NCBI GenBank assembly: GCA_046349395.1
Contig: JAXMCK010000004.1
Coordinates: 124,001 to 188,000, forward strand
DNA length: 64,000 bases
Origin: JAXMCK01 sp046349395
GTDB taxonomy: Bacteria > Pseudomonadota > Alphaproteobacteria > Geminicoccales > Geminicoccaceae
Reading direction: 5' to 3'
Part shown: piece by piece, positions 57,804-64,000 of the stretch
Numbering within the stretch: the stretch's first letter is position 1
How the letters are laid out: each line of letters opens with the position of its first letter
Notes under the pieces: generated by a model
Told to the model about the DNA's origin: nothing
Databases searched by the model: none
The model's input: only the letters and a program-made list of their open reading frames with translations
Program-made: the position numbers and the translations under genes

Positions 57804-58745
57804 CTACCGGTAGCCTTCCTTCGACCAGTTGATGACCTTTGCCGCGTTGTCCTTGGTGACGAAGCCCGGGCCAGTCAGCACGTCGGCACCCGGCAGCAGG
57901 CCGTACTTGTGGTAGAGCCGGAGCAGCACGACCGGCAGGTAGCCCTGCATGTACTGCTGCTGGTCGATGGCGAAGTCCATCTTGCCCTCGTCCACCGCCT
58001 TCAGGATGCCCTCGGACAGGTCGAAGGTCGCGACCTTCACCTTGCCGTCGAGGCCCGCACCGGACACGGCATCGAGCGTCGGCATGGCGGGGTCGGAGCC
58101 GAGCGCGAACAGCGCCTGCACGTCGGGATGCGACGACAGGTAGGCGGTGACGGCGTTCTTCACCTCGGTCGGGTCGATCGAGGTCGGGATGATGTCGACC
58201 GTGGCACCGTCGCCGAGGCCCTTCTTGAAGCCCTCGCAACGCACGTCGAGGGCGACGTTGCCCACTTCCTGGTTCACGCAGGCGGCCTTGGTGACGCCCT
58301 CGGCCTTCATCCGCTCGCCGCCGCCGAGGCCGGCCTCGTACTCGGTCTGGCCGACATGCAGCAGCACGCCGAGCTTCTTGCGGACGTCGCTGCCCGAGTT
58401 CATCGAGATCACGGGGATGCCGGCGGCGACGGCACCCTCGATCGACTTGCCCAGCGCGTCTGCGTCGGGGATCGAGACCACGAGGCCGTCCGGCTTGCTG
58501 GCGACGGCGGCGTCGATCAGCTGCGCCATCGTCACCATGTCGAAGGTCTCGGGCGAGCGGTACTCGACGGTGACGTCGGCGAGATCGGCGTCGGCGTCGT
58601 CGACACCCTTCTTCGCCACCGACCAGAAGGTCGAGGCGGCCTGGCCGTGCGTCACGACGACGATGCGGATCGGATCATCGGCATAGGCCGCACCGGTCGC
58701 CAGGGCCACGACGGCCACGGCAGCGGACATCAGCAGCTTCTTCAT
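57804..58745 (-). CDS. ABC transporter substrate-binding protein (RbsB/IbpA type)
   Basis: A 313-aa periplasmic binding protein with a signal peptide (LLMSAAVAVVALATGAAYA). The periplasmic-binding-protein type I fold is shown by VVVTHGQAASTFWSVAKKGV, then DGLVVSIPDADALG and GIPVISMNSGSD. The class includes ribose, inositol and rhizopine binders; the iol genes nearby favour an inositol-like ligand. The ATG at 58745 has GGGGTAGAGAGG upstream. It is the second gene of the operon after the deacetylase. Confidence 0.9.
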   Translation of the reverse strand: MKKLLMSAAVAVVALATGAAYADDPIRIVVVTHGQAASTFWSVAKKGVDDADADLADVTVEYRSPETFDMVTMAQLIDAAVASKPDGLVVSIPDADALGKSIEGAVAAGIPVISMNSGSDVRKKLGVLLHVGQTEYEAGLGGGERMKAEGVTKAACVNQEVGNVALDVRCEGFKKGLGDGATVDIIPTSIDPTEVKNAVTAYLSSHPDVQALFALGSDPAMPTLDAVSGAGLDGKVKVATFDLSEGILKAVDEGKMDFAIDQQQYMQGYLPVVLLRLYHKYGLLPGADVLTGPGFVTKDNAAKVINWSKEGYR

Positions 58746-58803
58746 TCCTCTCTACCCCCTGAGAAATCGGCCGCCGCTGACCGGCGGGCCTCCCTAGTGA
58801 AAC

Positions 58804-59706
58804 TCAGTGCAGATCCGCCATCCGCTCCGGCGGAAAGATCCGGTGCAGGTCGCGGAAACTGATCAGATGGACGCCGCTGGCGCGGACATGGTCGAGGAAG
58901 CGCGAGGAGCCGAAGATGCGCACCTCATCGACCCGGCAGTGGGCGCGGGGCGGATCGATCACCTCGATGTCTCCGCTCAGATTGGGATGCACGGCCATGA
59001 AGCTGAGGCCGGGCTCGATGCCCTCGATGATCCGGTCGTAGGCCTCGTCGCTCTCGGCACGCGGCACCCACGGCGTCTCGATGAACTTGTCGACGACAGG
59101 CAGCCCGATCGCCTCCAGCGCCGCAATTCGCCGGCTCTGCGTGTCCTCGGCCGGCGACGGCAGCCGCAGCCCGCAGCCGTAATTCGACCAGGTGCGCGGG
59201 AAGAGTACCGGGATCCGGTAGTCGCGCCCGAGCTTCAGATAGGTGTCGGTGAACGGCTCGGCCAACGCCGTGCCCATGTGGCAGTCGAGGTGGCTGGGCT
59301 TAATGCCGTTGGCGATCGCCGTCTCGATCTGCGCCCGAAGCTCGGCCTCGATGGCGTCCGGCACGGCGTTGTCGCAGACGTCCTTCGCCTTGCGCCACAT
59401 GAAGCCCTCGTCGTCGACGAGGCCCGAGGCCTTCGATGCCCCGGTAAGCGGCCGCCAGCGATAATGGGTCCACTCGCTCGTCAGCGTCAGGTGTACCCCG
59501 AGGTCCAGCTCGGGCCGGCTGGCCGCCATGCCCGCTGCTTCGAGAAACCAGGGGCACGGCACCATCACCGACCCGCAGGTGATGAAGCCGCGTCCGGCAA
59601 GCTCCAGGAACGCACCGTTGGCGCCGTGCGACATGCCGACATCGTCGACGTGAGGCACCACCACCTTGGCGTCGGCCGGCAGGCCCAGTCGCTGGGCGAC
59701 GTTCAT
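58804..59706 (-). CDS. ChbG/YdjC-type carbohydrate deacetylase family protein
   Basis: A 300-aa protein of the YdjC/ChbG family, metal-dependent deacetylases acting on N-acetylated sugars. PHVDDVGMSHGANGAF near the N-terminus gives the Asp-Asp and His, LDLGVHLTLTSEW a second His, and KPSHLDCHMGTAL further Asp/His ligands. MAVHPNLSGDIEVID near the C-terminus is the last His block. The start at ATG 59706 follows GCGAGGGAGGTCTC. It heads the operon with the importer, dehydrogenase and GNAT genes, which suggests that an acetylated or otherwise N-substituted substrate is taken up. Confidence 0.85.
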   Translation of the reverse strand: MNVAQRLGLPADAKVVVPHVDDVGMSHGANGAFLELAGRGFITCGSVMVPCPWFLEAAGMAASRPELDLGVHLTLTSEWTHYRWRPLTGASKASGLVDDEGFMWRKAKDVCDNAVPDAIEAELRAQIETAIANGIKPSHLDCHMGTALAEPFTDTYLKLGRDYRIPVLFPRTWSNYGCGLRLPSPAEDTQSRRIAALEAIGLPVVDKFIETPWVPRAESDEAYDRIIEGIEPGLSFMAVHPNLSGDIEVIDPPRAHCRVDEVRIFGSSRFLDHVRASGVHLISFRDLHRIFPPERMADLH

Positions 59707-59808
59707 CGAGACCTCCCTCGCGGCGCCGCCTGCCATGCATTGGCGACTGCCCCTTATGTTCGTGCAGCATAGCACGGTGGATCAGGCTTTCCAGTCATTT
59801 CTCTTTAC

Positions 59809-59822
59809 AGAATTTCCGTTCC
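59809..59822. promoter_or_regulatory. Candidate IolR-like operator AGAA-N6-TTCC
   Basis: AGAATTTCCGTTCC lies between the deacetylase and rpiR genes. It matches [A/G]GAA-N6-TTC[C/T], close to the GGAA-N6-TTCC motif known for the RpiR-type regulator IolR of Sinorhizobium. An AT-rich stretch (TTTCTCTTTACA) stands just before it. Similar sites occur at 60716 and 60745. Confidence 0.4.
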
Positions 59823-59982
59823 ATGGCTCGCTCCTGCCGAGCTGCATTGCCGGAGAGCGGAGCTGTCGCGCCCCACGCGTCGTGAGAGGCCAGGACCCGG
59901 CCCAGGCTATGCCGAGCTGCGCGGCCTGATCGCCCGCCGCTACGGCGAGCTCAGCCCGCGTCTGCGCCAGATCGCCGAATTC

Positions 59983-60717
59983 GTGGTCGACAATCCGGAC
60001 ACGGTCGCACTCGAGACGGTGGCGGTCATCGCCGAACGTGCCGGCGTGCAGCCCTCGGCCATGGTGCGCTTCGCCCAGGCCCTTGGTTTCGACGGCTTCA
60101 GCGACATGCAGCGGCCGTTCCGCGAGCGGCTGATCGAGCGCTCCCCGACCTATGCCGAGCGCCTCCGCCGCGAGCCGCCGGGGCCGCAGGGCAGCGACGC
60201 ACCGGGCATTCTCACGAGCGTCGTCACCGCCGGCCGCAGCGCCCTCGACCGCCTTGCGGACGGCCTCGACCGCGAGCGCCTGGAGCGCGCGGTCGGCCTC
60301 CTCGCCATGGCGCCGATGGTCCACCTCGTCGCCCAGCGCCGCTCGTTCCCGGTCGTCGTCTACCTCGCCTACGGGCTCGGCCAACTCGGCCGGCGCGCCC
60401 AGTTGATGGACGGCATGGGCGGCATGCTGCAGCACCAGGCCAAGGCGCTAGGCCCCGGCGACGCGCTCCTCGCCGTCAGCTTCCGCCCCTATGCCGAAGA
60501 GACCATGGCCGTCGCACGTCTGGCGCGACCCGCCGGCGCCTCGCTTGTGGCGATTACCGATGCGCCCTTGAGCCCGCTGGCCCGGATCGCCGACACGGCT
60601 CTGCTCGTCGAGGAGTCCGAAATCCGCGGTGTGCGCACGCTGACCGCCAGCATGGGCCTCGCCACCACCCTCATCCTCGCCGTCGGCCAGCGCCTCCTGC
60701 GGGACGAGACGCAGTAG
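59983..60717 (+). CDS. MurR/RpiR family regulator (IolR-like), start codon problematic
   Basis: A transcriptional regulator with an N-terminal HTH_6 domain and a C-terminal SIS sugar-phosphate domain (about RSALDRLADGLDRE to the end; VSFRPYAEETMAVARLAR). The HTH reads ETVAVIAERAGVQPSAMVRFA. Conserved N-terminal sequence (ELRGLIARRYGELSPRLRQI) continues in frame upstream to about 59911, yet the frame back to the TAG at 59770 has no ATG, GTG or TTG before the GTG at 59983. I give 59983 as the only conventional start, which would remove the first helix. A CTG start or a frameshift is likely. It probably represses the flanking iol-type genes. Confidence 0.8.
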   Translation: MVDNPDTVALETVAVIAERAGVQPSAMVRFAQALGFDGFSDMQRPFRERLIERSPTYAERLRREPPGPQGSDAPGILTSVVTAGRSALDRLADGLDRERLERAVGLLAMAPMVHLVAQRRSFPVVVYLAYGLGQLGRRAQLMDGMGGMLQHQAKALGPGDALLAVSFRPYAEETMAVARLARPAGASLVAITDAPLSPLARIADTALLVEESEIRGVRTLTASMGLATTLILAVGQRLLRDETQ

Positions 60718-60729
60718 AACGAACATTCT
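60716..60729. promoter_or_regulatory. Candidate IolR-like operator AGAA-N6-TTCT
   Basis: AGAACGAACATTCT is a symmetrical AGAA-N6-TTCT at the end of rpiR, upstream of iolC. It resembles the site at 59809 and the known GGAA-N6-TTCC IolR motif. Confidence 0.4.
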
Positions 60730-60744
60730 GCTTCCGAAATACCT

Positions 60745-60758
60745 GGAACGGATGTTAC
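60745..60758. promoter_or_regulatory. Second half-matching IolR-like site before iolC
   Basis: GGAACGGATGTTAC has the GGAA half and spacing with one mismatch in the other half (TTAC). It lies 26 bases before the iolC ATG and could be a second operator of a pair. Confidence 0.3.
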
Positions 60759-60783
60759 AAGCGGCCCGGGTCGGAGAGGCGCC

Positions 60784-62700
60784 ATGTCGAACAAATCCCT
60801 CGATGTCGTGTGCATCGGCAGGTCGTCCGTCGACCTGTACGGCGAGCAGGTCGGTGGCCGGCTCGAGGACATGGCGAGCTTCGCCAAATATGTCGGCGGG
60901 TGTCCCACCAACATCTCCGTCGGCACCGCCCGGCTGGGCCTGCGCTCCGCCCTCATCACGCGCGTCGGCGACGAGCATATGGGCCGCTTCATCCGCGAGC
61001 AGGTGGCGAAGGAGGGCGTCGACACCCGCGGCGTCGTCACCGACAAGGACCGGCTGACGGCGCTCGTCATCCTCGGCATCCGCGACAAGCACACCTTCCC
61101 GCTCATCTTCTACCGCGAGAACTGCGCCGACTCGGCGCTCACCGAAGACGATATCGACCCGGCCCTGATCGCGGACGCCGCCGCCGTCGTCGTCACCGGC
61201 ACCCATTTCAGCCGGCCCAACCTCGACGCCGCGTCCCGCAAGGCGATGCGCCTGATGCGCGAGCAGGGCGGCCGCATCGTCCTCGACATCGACTACCGGC
61301 CGGTCCTCTGGGGTCTCACCGGCCACGGCCTCGGCGAGGAGCGTTTCGTCGCAAGCGCCAATGTCAGCGCGCATCTGCAGACGATCCTGCCCCACTGCGA
61401 TCTCGTTGTCGGCACCGAGGAGGAGATCCACATCGCCGGCGGGAGCACCGACACGCTGGTGGCCCTGAAGCGCATCCGCGACCGCGCCCCTGGAGCGCTG
61501 ATCGTCGTCAAGCGCGGGCCGATGGGCTGCGTCGCCTTCGGGGGTGCGATCCCCGCCGATATCGAAGACGGGGTGAAGGGGCCCGGCTTCCCAGTCGAGG
61601 TCTACAACGTCCTGGGTGCAGGCGACGCGTTCATGAGCGGTTTCTTGCGCGGCTGGCTGCGCGACCTGCCGCTGGACGAATGCTGCCGCCTCGCCAATGC
61701 CTGCGGCGCCTTCGCCGTCTCACGCCACGGCTGCGCCCCGGCCATCCCCTCCTGGGAGGAGTTGAGCTTCTTCCTCGCCAACGGCTCACCGCATCGCGAG
61801 CTGCGGAAGGACGCCCGCATCGAGCAGCTTCATTGGTCGACGAACCGCACTAAGGACTGGCCGCAGGTCCTGGCCTTCGCCTTCGACCACCGGATCCAGC
61901 TCGAAGCTCTGGCCGACCGCGCCGGCCAGCCGCACGACCGGATCGCCCGCTTCAAGCAACTCTGCTTCGAGGCGGCTAGGAAGGTCGGCGCCGGCCGTGG
62001 CGACCTCGGCATCCTCTGCGACGACCGCTTCGGCGAGGACACGCTGGCCGAAGCGTCGGGCAGCGGCATCTGGATCGGCCGTCCGATCGAGCGCCCCGCC
62101 ACCGTGCCCCTTCGCTTCGACGCCGCCCACGACCTCGGGACGCGCCTGCGCGAATGGCCGGCCGAGCACTGCGTGAAGTGCCTCGTCTTCTACCACCCGA
62201 GCGATCCGGAGCCGCTCCGCGCCGAGCAGGAAGGCCACGTGCTGGCTCTGGCCGAAGCCTGCCGCAAGACCGGCCACGAGCTTCTGCTGGAGATCATCGC
62301 CACGAAGTCCGGCCTGCCGATCGACGCGACGACAATGCCCCGCGCCCTCGGCAGCTTCTACGATCTCGGCGTCTTCCCGGACTGGTGGAAGCTCCCGGCC
62401 CCGGCGAGCCAGGAGGAGTGGTCGGCCATCGCCGAGGTGATCCAGGGCAACGACGCGCACTGCCGCGGCGTTCTCCTGCTGGGCCTCGAAGCCCCCGAGG
62501 ACGAGTTGGAGGCCAGCTACGCCCTGGCCGTCCGGCAGCCCGTCTGCAAGGGCTTCGCCGTCGGCCGCACCATCTTCGGCCGCGCTGCAGAAGGCTGGCT
62601 CGGCGGCACGCTGGACGATGCCGCCGCCGTGACGATGATGGCCGAATCCTACGGGCGGCTCGTCGCCACCTGGGACCGATTGAAAGCCGAGAGCCGATGA
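60784..62700 (+). CDS. iolC: 5-dehydro-2-deoxygluconokinase fused to a DUF2090 aldolase-like domain
   Basis: A 638-aa two-domain enzyme of myo-inositol catabolism. Residues 1 to about 330 form a PfkB sugar kinase: GRSSVDLYGEQVGG at the start, NVLGAGDAFMSGFLRGWL near residue 280 with the anion hole and catalytic Asp. Residues about 345-638 are DUF2090, a TIM-barrel relative of aldolases thought to act on the phosphorylated product. The start at ATG 60784 follows GGAGAGGCG. It overlaps iolB (ATGA). Such fused proteins are usual in proteobacterial iol clusters. Confidence 0.94.
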   Translation: MSNKSLDVVCIGRSSVDLYGEQVGGRLEDMASFAKYVGGCPTNISVGTARLGLRSALITRVGDEHMGRFIREQVAKEGVDTRGVVTDKDRLTALVILGIRDKHTFPLIFYRENCADSALTEDDIDPALIADAAAVVVTGTHFSRPNLDAASRKAMRLMREQGGRIVLDIDYRPVLWGLTGHGLGEERFVASANVSAHLQTILPHCDLVVGTEEEIHIAGGSTDTLVALKRIRDRAPGALIVVKRGPMGCVAFGGAIPADIEDGVKGPGFPVEVYNVLGAGDAFMSGFLRGWLRDLPLDECCRLANACGAFAVSRHGCAPAIPSWEELSFFLANGSPHRELRKDARIEQLHWSTNRTKDWPQVLAFAFDHRIQLEALADRAGQPHDRIARFKQLCFEAARKVGAGRGDLGILCDDRFGEDTLAEASGSGIWIGRPIERPATVPLRFDAAHDLGTRLREWPAEHCVKCLVFYHPSDPEPLRAEQEGHVLALAEACRKTGHELLLEIIATKSGLPIDATTMPRALGSFYDLGVFPDWWKLPAPASQEEWSAIAEVIQGNDAHCRGVLLLGLEAPEDELEASYALAVRQPVCKGFAVGRTIFGRAAEGWLGGTLDDAAAVTMMAESYGRLVATWDRLKAESR

Positions 62701-63497
62701 CCGACCTGCTGCTGAAGCATCACGCCCCGAACGCGGCGGGCCTCGTCCACCGCGTCACTCCGGAAAGCGCCGGCTGGGGCCATGTCGGGTTCGAGCTGTG
62801 GAAGCTCGCCGCCGGGCAGACGATCGAGGCCGCCACCGGCGACCGCGAGGCCTGCCTCGTCCTGATCGGCGGCCGTGCCGACATCACGGTCAACACGCAC
62901 ACTTGGTCGAACGTCGGCGACCGCACCACCCCGTTCGAGGGCAAGAAGCCCCACTCGGTCTATGTGCCCCACGATCACGTCTACAGCGTCACTGCGCTGA
63001 CCCCAATCGAGATCGCGGTGTGCTCGGCCCCGGGCGGTGGCGACTTCACCCCGCGGCTCATCGGCCCCGATCAGGTGAAGTATTCGAAGCGCGGCAAGGA
63101 CACCAACACCCGCCACGTCTACGACATCATTCCCGAGACCGAGCCGGCACACGGCCTCCTCGTCGTCGAGGTCATCACGCCCGGCGGCTGCTGGTCGAGC
63201 TATCCGTCGCACAAGCACGACACCGACAACCTCCCCGAGGAGTCGCTGCTCGAGGAAACCTACTACCACCGGTTCCACCCGGCCCACGGCTTCGGCTTCC
63301 AGCGCGTCTACACCGACGACCGCTCGCTCGACGTCTCGATGGCGATCGAGGATGGCGACGTCACCCTCGTCCCCCGCGGCTACCACCCCTGTGCCGCGGC
63401 CCACGGCTACGACCTCTATTACCTCAACGTCATGGCCGGCCCGAAGCGCATCTGGCGCTTCAACACCGAGCCCGCCCACCGCTGGCTGCTGGGGTGA
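62697..63497 (+). CDS. iolB: 5-deoxy-glucuronate isomerase
   Basis: A 266-aa bicupin isomerase converting 5-deoxy-glucuronate to 5-dehydro-2-deoxygluconate, the step before IolC. The metal site is in the block YPSHKHDTDNLPEESLLEE (His/His/Glu), and the C-terminal cupin reads LVPRGYHPCAAAHGYDLYYL. The ATG at 62697 overlaps the iolC stop. iolD, iolE, iolG and mmsA are not in the window. Confidence 0.96.
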   Translation: MTDLLLKHHAPNAAGLVHRVTPESAGWGHVGFELWKLAAGQTIEAATGDREACLVLIGGRADITVNTHTWSNVGDRTTPFEGKKPHSVYVPHDHVYSVTALTPIEIAVCSAPGGGDFTPRLIGPDQVKYSKRGKDTNTRHVYDIIPETEPAHGLLVVEVITPGGCWSSYPSHKHDTDNLPEESLLEETYYHRFHPAHGFGFQRVYTDDRSLDVSMAIEDGDVTLVPRGYHPCAAAHGYDLYYLNVMAGPKRIWRFNTEPAHRWLLG

Positions 63498-63528
63498 CGT
63501 TGGTGTAGCTTCGGCATCGGAGACACTG

Positions 63529-64000
63529 ATGGCCGAACCTGCACGCCGCAAGATGACGTTCGATGAGTTCCTCGCTTTCGAGGGCGAGCCCGACGTCCGC
63601 TACGAGTTCGAGGGTGGTCTGCCGCGTGCCATGGCGCCTGCAAGCTCGAGGCACGGTCGTCTGCAGGAGAATATTGCAGCGAAGATTCGCACCCACCTCC
63701 CGACGGGCAATTGTGGAATAGTGCATCAGCCCGGCGTCCGTGTGAGAAAAGACGCCGACGAGCGATTCTATGTTCCCGATCTCGCCGTCACCTGCGAGGC
63801 GATCCGCGACCAGATTTACCTGGAAGAACCGCGTCTGATCGTCGAGATCCTGTCACCTGGAACAAGACGGAACGACAAGGAACTGAAGCTCTGGCTGTAC
63901 GCAGAACTTCCCTCGGTAGAAGAGATCTGGCTCGTCGAAAGCGAGTTCCGTTGGGTCGTTGTCTGGCGCCGTATGGAAGGGACCTGGGTCGGCCGCCTCC
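63529..64000 (+). CDS. Uma2 family endonuclease-like protein, 3' truncated
   Basis: The first 157 residues of a Uma2 (DUF820) protein with a PD-(D/E)xK nuclease fold. MTFDEFLAFEGEPDVRYEFEGG gives the conserved Glu, YVPDLAVTC the Asp of the core, and RLIVEILSPGTRRNDKELK the E-x-L-S-x-x-T-x-x-x-D motif with the catalytic Glu. The function in vivo is unknown. The ATG at 63529 is 32 bases past iolB. The window ends inside the gene. Confidence 0.88.
   Translation, partial: MAEPARRKMTFDEFLAFEGEPDVRYEFEGGLPRAMAPASSRHGRLQENIAAKIRTHLPTGNCGIVHQPGVRVRKDADERFYVPDLAVTCEAIRDQIYLEEPRLIVEILSPGTRRNDKELKLWLYAELPSVEEIWLVESEFRWVVVWRRMEGTWVGRL

Overview
This is high-GC, gene-dense DNA from an alphaproteobacterium, probably Rhodospirillales-like. 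The assignment rests on gene order rather than any single gene: erpA diverges from a long minus-strand run of dgt, argS, a SPOR protein, nagZ, an M50 protease, scpA, scpB, tatB, tatC, serS, surE and nlpD, an order familiar in that class. Stop/start overlaps (ATGA, GTGA, TGATG) are common and GTG or TTG starts are frequent. I see no rRNA, tRNA, CRISPR array, insertion sequence or phage gene.

Layout. 0-0.9 kb: 3' end of glnE, then a PrxQ-type peroxiredoxin. 0.9-6.7 kb: an accessory patch of small secreted or unknown proteins, with two intact paralogues (2744, 5321) that share a TPCSGTC motif, a probable decayed relative on the minus strand (about 1072-1431), a Cys-rich secreted protein and a VPLPA-CTERM surface protein. 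6.7-11.9 kb: a methylamine/quaternary-amine catabolism locus in which a trimethylamine-dehydrogenase-like flavoprotein diverges from a TetR regulator plus MttB-superfamily methyltransferase pair, with a clean inverted repeat between them. 12-16.8 kb: two small envelope proteins and a three-gene ABC importer that lacks an ATPase. 16.9-21.1 kb: a two-subunit GMC dehydrogenase and an OafA-type acyltransferase.

21.2-34.2 kb: the conserved housekeeping run. tatA and pcm are missing from where relatives usually carry them. An FbpC-like ABC ATPase sits between scpB and tatB, with a 37-codon reading frame beside it that could be a tatA remnant. 34.3-49.2 kb: erpA, phasin-like proteins, maiA, msrB, two tandem kup potassium transporters, a Ca2+/H+ antiporter, a DEAD-box helicase with a DEVD motif, an MFS transporter, an AI-2E transporter, pccB, an ATP12 chaperone and a HAD phosphatase.

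49.3-54.1 kb: soeABC, a sulfite:quinone oxidoreductase, followed by a GYD-domain protein. 54.1-63.5 kb: a divergent inositol-type catabolic locus. One side encodes a ChbG/YdjC-type deacetylase, a ribose/inositol-class ABC importer, a Gfo/Idh/MocA dehydrogenase and a GNAT acetyltransferase. The other side encodes an RpiR regulator, a fused iolC-DUF2090 protein and iolB. Candidate IolR-like half-sites flank the regulator, whose conserved N-terminus has no usual start codon in frame. The window ends inside a Uma2-family gene.

The points most worth following are the deacetylase heading the inositol importer operon, the amine locus whose dehydrogenase lacks the flavin-linking Cys, the missing tatA, the startless RpiR gene and the small secreted-protein family.
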